A DNA stretch of 11,535 bases, taken from Stramonita haemastoma. Its lineage: Eukaryota; Mollusca; Gastropoda; Neogastropoda; Muricidae. This document shows positions 1-7,837 of the stretch, one piece after another. Position 1 is the stretch's first letter; each line of letters begins with the position of its first letter. The notes beneath the pieces are model-generated. The model did no database searches, had not been told where the DNA came from, and worked only from the letters and a program-made list of their open reading frames with translations. The translations under genes and the position numbers were made by a program. Location: positions 1-11,535 of the forward strand of contig JASPKP010008458.1 in the NCBI GenBank assembly GCA_030674155.1. The letters run 5' to 3'.

Positions 1-639
1 AAAATTTGCGCCCTTTTTGGTAAAATTACAAATGTAAATTTAGTCAAAAATAGAAAAATTCCCGAAATGTCAGTATGTCAAAGGGAAATATCAGGCAGTA
101 GGATAGTATGTAATGGTCAACCCTTATTGGTTGTGTTTCCTCTTAAATGTCACTAGGTCAACGTTATCAGGCAAAGATCAGTCAGTAGGTCAACTAGGCA
201 AATGTCATGTCAATGTCGATTAGGAAAATGTCGAATGTCATAGTATGAAAATGTCAACAACTCCAATTGGTTCTTGTTCACCTTAAATGAGATAAGGTCA
301 AGGTCATCAGGCAAATGTCAGTCAGTAGGCCATTTGGTCAAATTTCTGGAAACACAAATAAGTCAGAAATGAGAAAATTCTTCAAAATTCAGTAAATCAT
401 TAGGAAAATATCAGGAAGTAAAGGTGAACCCCTATTGGTCCTGGTTCTCCTTAAATGTCACTAGTAGGTCATCAGCCAAATGCCAGTCAGTAGGTCACTA
501 GGGAAATGTCAGGTCAATGCCATTTGGGAAAATGTCAAATACAGTATGCAAAGGTCAACAACCCTTACTGGTTCTGGTTCTCCTTAAATGTCACTAGGTC
601 AAGGCCATGAAACAAATATCAGTCAGTAGGTCATTTGTC

Positions 640-800
640 AAGTGTTAAGAAACGCAACTAAGAAATAGGAAAATTCCAAAATTGTAGGATATTATGTAAA
701 GGGCAATGTTATTTGGGAAACGTGACTAAGTCAGAAAGAGCAAAATTCCCCAAAATGTCAGTAAGTCAGTAGGGAAAAATAAGGCAGTAGAAGAGTCTGT
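640..800 (+). repeat. Hybrid satellite unit, likely unequal-exchange junction
   Basis: The closing-block spacing here is about 382 bp instead of about 310. An A-type stretch (AGAAATAGGAAAATTCCAAA near 661) is followed at 711-720 by the B-type block ATTTGGGAAA. It then returns at 721 to the A-type CGTGACTAAGTCAGAAA, so part of A is present twice. This is the pattern left by out-of-register recombination between A and B units. Confidence 0.6.
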
Positions 801-1990
801 AAAGGTCAACCCCTATTGGTTGTCGTTCTCCTTAAATGTCACTAGGTCAAGGACATCAGGCAAATGTCAGTAGGTCACTAGGCAAATATCAGGTCAATGT
901 CATTTGGGAAAAGTCAGATGTCATGGTATGCAAAGGTCAACAACTCGTATTGGTTCTGGTTTGTTTTAAAAATAAGTAAGGTCTACGTCATCAGGCAAGT
1001 GTCAGTCAGTAGGTCTATAGGTCAAATGTCTGGAAACATCAGAAGTAGAAAATTCTCCCAAATGTCATCAATCACTTAAGAAATATCAGGCATTAAGAAC
1101 AACCCTATTCTGGATTTCCTTAATGTCAGTAAGTCAAAGTCATTAGCCAAATGACAGTGTATACATCACTAGAGAAATGTCAGGTCAATGTCATTTGAGA
1201 AAATCTCAAATGTCATAGTATGCAAGGGTCAACAATCCGTACAGGTTCCGATTCTTCTTAAATGTATTTAGGCCAAGGTCATCAGGCAAATGTCAATCAG
1301 TAGGTCATTGGTCAAATGTCAGGAAATTTGACTAAGTAAGAAATAGGAAAATTCCTAGAAAATATCAGGCTGAATAATATGTTAAGGTCAATGGTTAATA
1401 GTTCTTCTTCTCCTAAATGTCACTGGGTCTAAGGTCATCAGGTAAATGTCAGTCAGTAAGTCAATACAGAAATGTCAGGTCAATGCAATTTGGAAAAATG
1501 TCAAATGTCATAGTATGAAAAGGTCAATAAACCCTTTTTGGTTCTCGTTCTCTTAAATGTCACTAGTCATGTCATCAGGAAAATAATCAATGAGTATGTC
1601 ATTTGGTCAAATGTCAGGAAACGTGACAAAACTAGGTTAGTAAAGGAAATATCAGGCATTAGGATAATATGTAAAGGTAATTCATTAATGGTTCTCGGTC
1701 TCCACAAATGTCACTAGGTCAAGATCATCAGGTAAAGGTCAGTCAGAAGGTCACTTTGTGAAATGTCAGTCAGTGTCTTTTGGGAAAATGTTAAATGTCA
1801 TTGCATGAAAGGTGAACAACTCGTATTGATTCTGGTTCTTAAATGTCACTAAAGTCAAGGTCATCAGGCAAATGTCAGTCAGTAGGTCATCTGGTTAAAT
1901 GTCATGAAATTGGACTATATCAGAAATAGAAAATTCCCCGAAATATCAGCAAGTCAGTAAGGGGGAATATCAGGAAGTAGGATAGTATGT

Positions 1991-2005
1991 AAAAAAAAAA
2001 AAAAA
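1991..2005 (+). repeat. Poly(A) run of 15 inside a satellite unit
   Basis: Fifteen consecutive A bases follow GGATAGTATGT, where other A units read AAAGGTCAAC. There is no flanking insertion. A local slippage expansion or a sequencing error is more likely than a retroelement tail. Confidence 0.8.
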
Positions 2006-2938
2006 GCCAAAACCCTTAATGCTTCTGGTTTTCCTTAACGTCACTAGGTCACGATCATCAGGCAAATGTCAGTCAGTAGGTTACTAGGCAAATGTTAGGT
2101 CAATGTCATAATGTCAAATGTCATAGTATGCAAAGGTCAAGAACCCCTATTGGTTCTGCTTCTTTTTAAATGTCACTAGGTCACAGTTATCATGCAAATG
2201 TCAGTCAGTAGGTCATTTGGTCAAATGTCAGGAAACGTGACTAAGTCAATAATAGGAAAATTCCACAAAATGTCAGGAAGTCAGTATGGAAATATCTGGC
2301 AGTGGGATAGTATGTAAAGCCCAACCCTAATTGGTTGTGGTTCTCTTTAAATGTTAATAGGTCAAGGACATCAGGCAAATGTCACTCAGTAAGTCACTAG
2401 GGAAATGTCAGGTCAATGTCATTTGGGAAAATTTCAAATATAGCATATAAAAGTCAACATCGCTTGTTGGTTCTACTTACCCTTAAATGTCACTAGGTCA
2501 AGGCCATCCAGTAAATGTCAGTCAGTGGGTCATTTGGTCAAATTTCAGGATACGTGACTAAGAAATAAAAAAAATTCCCATTATGTCAGTAAGTCAGTTA
2601 GGTAAATATCAGGCAGTAGGATGGTATGTAAAGGTCAACCCTAATTGGATTTGGTTTTCCTTAAATGTCACTTGGTCAAAATCATCAGACATCTATGTCA
2701 GAAATAGGAAAATCCCCAAACTGTCATTAACTCAGTAGAAAATATCAGGCAGTAAAGATTAATCCTGACTGGTTCTGGTTCCTTTTAAATGTAACTCAAT
2801 CAAGGTCAGTTAGTATGTCACTAGGGAAATCTCACGTCAATGTCATTTGGGAAAATGTCAAATGTCATAGTATGTAACTGTCGACAACTTGTATTAGTTC
2901 TGTTCTCCTTAAATGTCACTAGGTCAAGGTCATCAGGC

Positions 2939-3258
2939 AAATGTCAGTCAGTAAGCCTTTTGGTCAAATGTCAGGAAAGGTGAGTTAGTCAGACCATACG
3001 AAAATTCCCCAAAATGTCAGTAAGTCAGTAGGGAAATATCAGGCAGTAGCATAGTATATAAAGGTCAACCATGATTGGTTCTTGTTCTCTGTAAATGTTA
3101 ATAAGCCAAGGTTATCAGGTAAATGTCAATCAGTAGGTCACTTGGCAAATGTCAGGTGAATGTTATTTGGGAAAATGTCAAATGTCATTGTATGCAAAGT
3201 CAACAACCCTTATTTGTTCTGGTTCTCCCTTGATGTCACTAGGTCAAGATCATCCGGC
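2939..3258 (+). repeat. Representative satellite dimer (A 2939-3120, B 3121-3258)
   Basis: This is one clean example of the repeat unit, given as a reference. Monomer A spans 182 bp and B spans 138 bp. The next dimer is A 3259-3439 (181 bp) and B 3440-3574 (135 bp), which confirms the period. The closing portions of A and B are clearly homologous, while the middle of A has about 45 bp that B lacks. The dimer therefore probably arose from duplication of one ancestral monomer followed by an internal indel. Confidence 0.9.
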
Positions 3259-4784
3259 AAGATCAGTCAGTAGGTCATTTGGTGAAATTTAATGGAAACG
3301 TCACTAATTAAAAAATAGGAAAATTTCCAAAAATGTCAGTTCGTCAGTAGGCCAAATATCAGGCAGTAGGATAGTATGTAACATTCAATCCTTATTGGTT
3401 CTGGTTCTTTGAAATGACAGAAGGCCAAGGTCATCAGGCAAATCTGAGTAAGTCACTGGGGAAATGTCAGGTGAATGTAATTTGGGAGATTGTCAATGTC
3501 ATAGTATGCAAAGATCAACAACCATTATTAATTTTGGTTCTCCTTAAATGTTACTAGGTCAATTGTAATCCTGCAAATGTCAACTAGTAGGTCATTTGGT
3601 CAAATGTCAGGAAACGTTACTAAGTCAAAAATAGGAAAATTCCCCCAAACACTCGGTCAGTAGGAAATATCAGGCACTAGGATAGTATGTAAAGGTCAAC
3701 CCTTATGGTTCTGGTTCATCTAAATGTCACTTGGTCAAGGTCATCAGGCAAATGTCAGTCAGTAAGTCACAAGAGAAAATGTCAAGTTGATGTCATTTGG
3801 AAAATGTCAAATGTCATACTATCCAAAGATCATCAACCTATATTGGTTGTGGTTCTCATCAAATGTCACTAGATCAAGGTCATCAGCGATTGTCAGTAGG
3901 TCATTTAGTCAAATTTCAAAAAAGTGGATTAAGTCAGAAATAGGAGAATTCCCCCAAATGTCAGTAAAGTCAGTAGGATAGTAAATAAAAATGAACCCTT
4001 GTTGGTTCTGGTTCCCCTTCAATTGTCATTAGGTCAAGGCCATCAGGTAAATGTTAATATGTAGGTCATTAAGCAGGTCAATTTCATTTGGGAAAAATGT
4101 TAAATATGATAGAATTCAAAAGATAACAAGCCTAATTGGTTTTGGTTCTCCTTAAATGTCACTAGTTCAAGGTCATCCGGCAAATGTCAGTCAGTAGGTC
4201 ATTTGGTCAAATGTCAGGAAACGTTATTAAGTGAAAAATAGGAAAATTCCCCAAATTGTCATTGAAATCAGAAGGGAAATAACATGCAGTAGGATAGTAT
4301 GTAAAGGGCAACTCTTATTTGTTCTGGTTTTCGTTAAATGTCCATAAGTCAAAGTAATAAGGGAAATGACAGTCAGTAGGTCACTAAGCAAATGTCAGGT
4401 CAAAGTCATTTGGGACAATGTCAAATGTCATAGTATGCAAATGTCAACAATTCGTATTGATTATGGTTCTCCTAAAAGTCACTAGATCAAGGTCATCAGG
4501 GAAATGTCAGTAGGTCACTCGGCAAATGTCAGGTCAATGTCATTCAGTAAAAATGTCAGGAAACGTGACTACGAGAAAAAGAAAATTCCCCAAAATGTTA
4601 GTATTGGTTGTGGTTTTTCCTTAAAATGTCACTAAGTCAAAGTTATCAAACAAATGTCAGTCAAGAAGTCACTAGGGAGATGTTAGGTCAATGTCGTTTA
4701 AAAAAATTCAAATGTCATAGTATGCAAAACGTCAACAACACATACTGGGTTCTGGTTATCTTTAAAAAGTCAGTAGGGTCATGG

Positions 4785-5084
4785 TCTGCTCCAGAGTGAG
4801 TTTCCTGCTGGTAGCTGTGGATGGCTTTTTTCCACTTCTGGAGGAGAAGAAGTAGACACAGCAATAAACTTCGCTCTGTCAGAAGATCTGGGAGACAAAA
4901 CAATGGCCCAGAGAATAGACCCAATCACTCATCATCCCTCTTCCTAAAAAGGGAAACCTCCGCCAATGTCAGAAACTACAGAACACATCAGCCTCATCAG
5001 CCACCTTAGCAAAATCATGCTACGATTCATCCTAAACCGGCTCAAGAAAGAGCTGAAGAACACCTAGCTGAAGAGCAGCAGGAC
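4785..5084 (+). mobile_element. Non-LTR retrotransposon fragment (N-terminal RT), degraded
   Basis: About 300 bp of non-satellite sequence interrupts the array. Read across shifting frames, it matches the start of a non-LTR reverse transcriptase. Bases 4840-4857 give GGEEVD. Bases 4874-4972 give LCQKIWETKQWPRE, then a TAG at 4913-4915, then LIIPLPKKGNLRQCQ. After a frameshift near 4973 come NYRT (4974-4984) and ISLISHLSKIMLR (from 4987), then an ILNRLKKELKNT stretch ending in TAG. A last shifted piece reads AEEQ. The motif order is that of RT motifs 0-2 in elements of the molluscan 'endonuclease-reverse transcriptase' type (RTE-like by memory; the clade is not certain). At least three frameshifts and two stops make it dead. 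It stops just before the expected motif A region. No poly(A) tail, UTR or target-site duplication was seen, and about 65-70 bp of expected satellite is missing at the site. Confidence 0.85.
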
Positions 5085-6319
5085 AATTCTCCCAAATGTC
5101 AGTAAGTCAGTACAGAAATATCAGGCTGTGGGATAGTGTGTAAAGGTCAAACTGTATCTGTTTCTGGTTCACCTTAAATGGTACTAGGTCAAGGTCATCA
5201 GGCAGATGTCAGTCAGTAGGTCACTAGGCAATTGTAAGGTCAATATCGTTTGGGAAAATGTCTAATTTCATAGAATGGAAAAGTCTACAACACGTTTTTG
5301 GCTTTAGTTTTCCTTAAATGCCACTAGGTCAAGGTCATCACGCAAATGTAAGTCAGAAGGTCATATGGTCAAATTTCTGGAAAATTGACTAAATTAGATT
5401 AGGAAAAGACCCAACTTTCTCAGTAAGTCAGTAGGGAAATATCAGGCAGTAAAAGTCAACCCTCATTGGTTCTGGTTCTCCTTAAATGTCACTAGGTCAA
5501 GGTCATCAGGCAAATGTCAGTCAGAATATCACTTGCAAAATGTCAGGTCAATGCCATTTGGAAAAATGTCAAATGTCGTAGTATGCAAAGGGTCAAAAAA
5601 CAATTATTGATTCTGGTGTCAAATGTCACTAGGTCAAGGTTATCAGGCAAATGTCATCAGTAGGTCATTTGGGGCAAATTCAGGAAACAGCACTAAGTCA
5701 AACAAAGGAAAATCATCCAAATTGCCAGTAAATCAATTATGAAATATCAGGCAAAAGGTAGTATGTAAAGGTCAACCCTTTCTGGCTCTTGTTCTCCTTA
5801 TCTGTCACTAGGACCAGTCAGAAGGGAATTATCAGTCAGTAGGTAAGAAGGGAAATGTCAGGTCAATTCATTTCGGAAAATGTCAAATGTCCATAATATG
5901 CAAAGAAACAATAACCCTTATTGATTCTGGTTCTCCTTTAAAAAACTAGGTCAAGGGTACAGGCGAATGTCAGTAAGTAGGTCCATTTAGTCAAATGTCC
6001 GGTGGATGCCCATTTGCAAATGTCAACAAGCCTTATTTGTTCTGCTTGTATTTACTTATGACTAGATTAAAGTCATCAGGCAAAGGGCTGGTCAGTAGAT
6101 CATTTGGCCCAAAATGTCAGAAAATGTGACTAAGTCAAAAGGACATTTCCCAAAAATGTTCAGTAAGTTCAGCGGGGAATATCCATTAATAGTAAAGTTT
6201 TAAAAAGGTCGACCCTTATTGTTTTCGGGTTCACTTCAAATGTCACAAGGCCAAGGTCATCAGGGAAATGTCAGTCTGTAGGTCACTTGGGAACAGTCAG
6301 GTCAATGTCATTTGGGAAA
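5085..6319 (+). repeat. Dimeric satellite array, second block
   Basis: The array resumes in the middle of an A unit (AATTCTCCCAAATGTCAGTA) in the same orientation as the first block. It runs for about four dimers, with closing blocks near 5153 (A), 5293 (B), 5463 (A), 5605 (B), 5775 (A), 5911 (B) and 6213 (A). Units from about 5930 to 6240 are more diverged and show extra single bases, as expected near the edge of an array. Confidence 0.93.
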
Positions 6320-6594
6320 GGAGATTTTTCACCTGGAGTTAACATCAGTGCTAAACTCCACTCTCCCAAAAGTCCTTCAGGTGAGACTTCAAACCGAGGC
6401 CCCGTGTGAAAATTTCACAAGAACATTTTTCGCTCCACACATTAAATCCTGTTCCGCTTTTTTGTAAGAGTAGGCCATTGTGTGCCGGTGGGAACAGATG
6501 ACATTTATACAAATTTGCATACACATGGGGACTGGATAAAAAAAGCACAAGAGTGCTTATCCCATTATCCTCTATAAAAAAAGAATAAATCAAA
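6320..6594 (+). mobile_element. SINE-like insertion in the satellite
   Basis: This is a 275-bp stretch unlike the satellite. It begins GGAGATTTTTCACCTGGAG and ends in an A-rich tail, GAATAAATCAAATCA. The left flank stops at CATTTGGGAAA and the right flank restarts at TCAAATGTCATAG, so at most about three satellite bases are lost. The element contains AACCGAGGCCCCGTGTG (6392-6408), which resembles from memory a core motif of SINEs common in marine gastropods. It also has a small hairpin near its 3' end, AAGCAC-AAGA-GTGCTT (6543-6558). I could not recognise clear pol III A and B boxes, so the tRNA-derived head is unproven. A short open frame on the minus strand (6351-6614) is incidental. Other possibilities are a 5'-truncated LINE tail or a MITE. 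Confidence 0.6.
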
Positions 6595-6659
6595 TCAAAT
6601 GTCATAGTATGCAAACGTCAACAAGCCTTACTGGTTATGCTTCTCCTTAAATGTCACTA
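6595..6659 (+). repeat. Last satellite unit at the array edge
   Basis: Satellite resumes in the same B unit that the SINE-like element split: TCAAATGTCATAGTATGCAAA, a TTACTGGTTATGCTTCTCC block, then AAATGTCACTA. It ends there. No further satellite was seen from 6660 to the window end. Confidence 0.9.
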
Positions 6660-6661
6660 CT

Positions 6662-6698
6662 TTAACCTTTGCCAGACCTGTGGGTGAAAATTTACCCA
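6662..6698 (+). mobile_element. piggyBac-like terminal sequence at TTAA
   Basis: TTAA at 6662-6665 is followed by CCTTTGCCAGACCTGTGGGTG. Right after it lies an imperfect palindrome, TGGGTGAAAATTTACCCA (6681-6698). A TTAA target followed by a CC(C)TTTGCC-type terminus is typical of piggyBac superfamily ends (known of the family). The satellite is interrupted exactly here. No good matching inverted end was found downstream in the window, so this may be a solo or truncated end. The assignment is an inference. Confidence 0.45.
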
Positions 6699-6850
6699 GA
6701 TTCTCATTTAAATATCATAACTTTGTCAGTTTTTAACTCTTATCAAGCTAAAATTGTATGACATTTTTATTATATATTTGCGCATAATTCCACTGAATAT
6801 GAAGATTTTATTATATAAATAAAGGAGTAATTAAACCATAAAAACGTTGT
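6699..6850 (+). other. AT-rich stretch, no gene seen
   Basis: AT-rich non-coding DNA (for example TTATTATATATTTGCG and TTTTATTATATAAATAAAGG) lies between the TTAA-anchored terminus and a second, similar motif at 6851. It probably belongs to the same DNA-transposon relic as its neighbours. No coding signal was seen. Confidence 0.4.
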
Positions 6851-7021
6851 ATAACCCTCGCCAGATACCGTGGGTGGCTGGTCCCCCCCATACTTTTTAT
6901 ATAGACTACAGCTCTTCCTACACACGCCAGGGCTCGTAGGTGGCTGTCCCCCCACATCTTTTACACAGACCATAGCCTTTACTTCTACACATGCGCACAC
7001 TGGGTGCCAGTGGGCGGCTGC
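6851..7021 (+). repeat. Degenerate short repeat, about three copies (GCCAG...GGTGGCTG)
   Basis: Three related blocks occur in direct orientation. The first is CCAGATACCGTGGGTGGCTG followed by a C-run at 6861. The second is CCAGGGCTCGTAGGTGGCTG followed by a C-run at 6927. The third, CCAGTGGGCGGCTG at 7007, is shortened. Each of the first two is followed by a similar spacer (ACTTTTTATATAGACTACAGC; ATCTTTTACACAGACCATAGC). The first block is preceded by ATAACCCTCG, so 6851-6876 also resembles the terminal sequence at 6662-6686 in direct orientation. Subterminal repeats of this kind are common in DNA transposons. Function is not known. Confidence 0.6.
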
Positions 7022-7121
7022 TACGGGAAGTTTCGGCATCATTCTCGCATCAGAAGCCATTTTGGAGAACGCATGGAACCGTAATATCTGAAGGCAAGTA
7101 CACTTTTTTCCTCCATCTTAG

Positions 7122-7300
7122 TCGGCATCTGCTGCAAGAAAGTCCACCACCCCCAGAGTCCAAGAAACCCAAAGAAGGCAAAAAGGCCGCTGTGGCTTCT
7201 GCCACTGGAAAGCTGATCACAAAACAACAGGTTGCTGCATTACCACCGAAACTGGATATGTCGAGATCACGCTATGCACATCTGCCCAGACTGCAGTTGA
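7122..7300 (+). pseudogene. Possible piggyBac transposase C-terminal Cys-rich relic
   Basis: A frame from 7122 reads a basic stretch and then KGRCGFCHWKADHKTTGCC (cysteines at 7191 and 7200). One frame over, 7256-7297 reads ICRDHAMHICPDCS and then a TGA at 7298-7300. Together the pieces give CxxC...K-T-T...C...HxCPDC. That is the layout of the zinc-binding cysteine-rich domain that ends many piggyBac transposases and binds the element's ends (known of the family). It lies 460-640 bp inside the piggyBac-like terminus at 6662, which suits an internally deleted element. CTCCATCTTAG at 7111-7121 also resembles a splice acceptor, so an exon of an unrelated gene is an alternative. A competing frame (6991-7341) is open for 116 codons but shows no domain I recognise. 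Evidence is limited to a few cysteines across a frameshift. Confidence 0.33.
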
Positions 7301-7689
7301 TGCTGCGGGACAGATATTACTTTCATCAAAGAACCTGGTGATGATGAAACTGCCAAGAGCAACACCTCCCACTCCCAGCAATCGTTTGGGGACCAAGGCA
7401 ATAAATACAAGAAAAAAAATCAGTTTTTAGCAGCTCTGTATTGATGTTGGTAAATTTGTCTCAGCTCTAAACGGGTTACTGATGTTCTTCATAAGAATAA
7501 AAAAATTTTCAAACTGTTTTTGTTTGATTTTGTTGGTTTGTTTGATTTGTTGTTACCTTATCCAAGACCTTCAGTAATGAAATGTGGGATACTATCCGTA
7601 CAGACAGTTTAGGTTGAATTTTTCTTAGTATTGTGTGCATTCAAACAGTTTAGAATCAAATTTCTTTTTATTTTTGCAAGTGGGGTGTG
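7301..7689 (+). other. Non-coding stretch with two AATAAA motifs
   Basis: No coding region was recognised. AATAAA hexamers occur at 7400-7405 and 7496-7501, followed by T/G-rich sequence (TTTGTTTGATTTTGTTGG near 7519). This resembles a polyadenylation region and would fit as the 3' end of whatever transcript carried 7122-7300, but this is an inference from short motifs. Confidence 0.3.

Positions 7690-7721
<32 letters not shown>
7690..7721 (+). repeat. TG dinucleotide microsatellite
   Basis: About 15-16 perfect TG units sit within a longer GT-rich patch from 7681 to 7738. Apparent short ORFs here encode alternating Val-Cys because of the repeat and are not genes. Confidence 0.97.
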
Positions 7722-7722
<1 letters not shown>

Positions 7723-7837
7723 GGGGTGTGTGTACGCGTGCAAAGTGCACTTATTCGTATGGGTTATTCTGTTCTTAAATGTACATGTTTTCTTTCCTTT
7801 ACCAAAAATTTGATATCACTTAAATTATTTTGCTCTT

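Larger units (their letters stand above)
1..4784 (+). repeat. Dimeric satellite array, main block
   Basis: This is a head-to-tail tandem array of two related monomers. Monomer A is about 181 bp and B about 137 bp; they mostly alternate, giving a period near 316 bp. Both open with AAATGTCAGTCAGTAGGTCA and close with TATTGGTTCTGGTTCTCC, then AAATGTCACTAGGTCAAGG and TCATCAGGC. A carries GGAAACGTGACTAAGTCAG, then GAAAATTCCCCAAAATGTC and AAATATCAGGCAGTAGGATA. B instead has GGTCAATGTCATTTGGGAAA. Closing blocks of A recur near 121, 429, 811, 1102, 1392, 1683, 2016, 2325, 2640, 3071, 3390, 3700, 3997, 4314 and 4605. Units differ by many substitutions and small indels, so the array is not freshly homogenised. 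The short frames of about 60 codons inside it come from repeated unit sequence and are not genes. I do not recognise the family by name. Confidence 0.95.

Noticed and set aside
897..4799. Short plus-strand ORFs of 60-64 codons starting in similar satellite positions (897, 3787, 4608)
   Set aside because: They are chance open frames of the repeat unit, are closed in most other units, and have no protein features.
6351..6614. Minus-strand ORF of 87 codons
   Set aside because: It lies in the SINE-like insertion and its edge, with no recognisable domain.
1..6659. CRISPR-like look from the recurring AAATGTCAG word
   Set aside because: Repeats are long, diverged and contiguous with no unique spacers, and the context is eukaryotic satellite with retroelements.
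6770..7060. Minus-strand ORF of 96 codons
   Set aside because: It is made of the short GCCAG...GGTGGCTG repeat and AT-rich sequence; no coding signature.
6991..7341. Plus-strand ORF of 116 codons as a host gene (lysine-rich then RSRYAHLPRLQ)
   Set aside because: I tried ribosomal proteins and dynactin p62 by eye and none fitted. The neighbouring frames hold the cysteine pattern that looks more meaningful.
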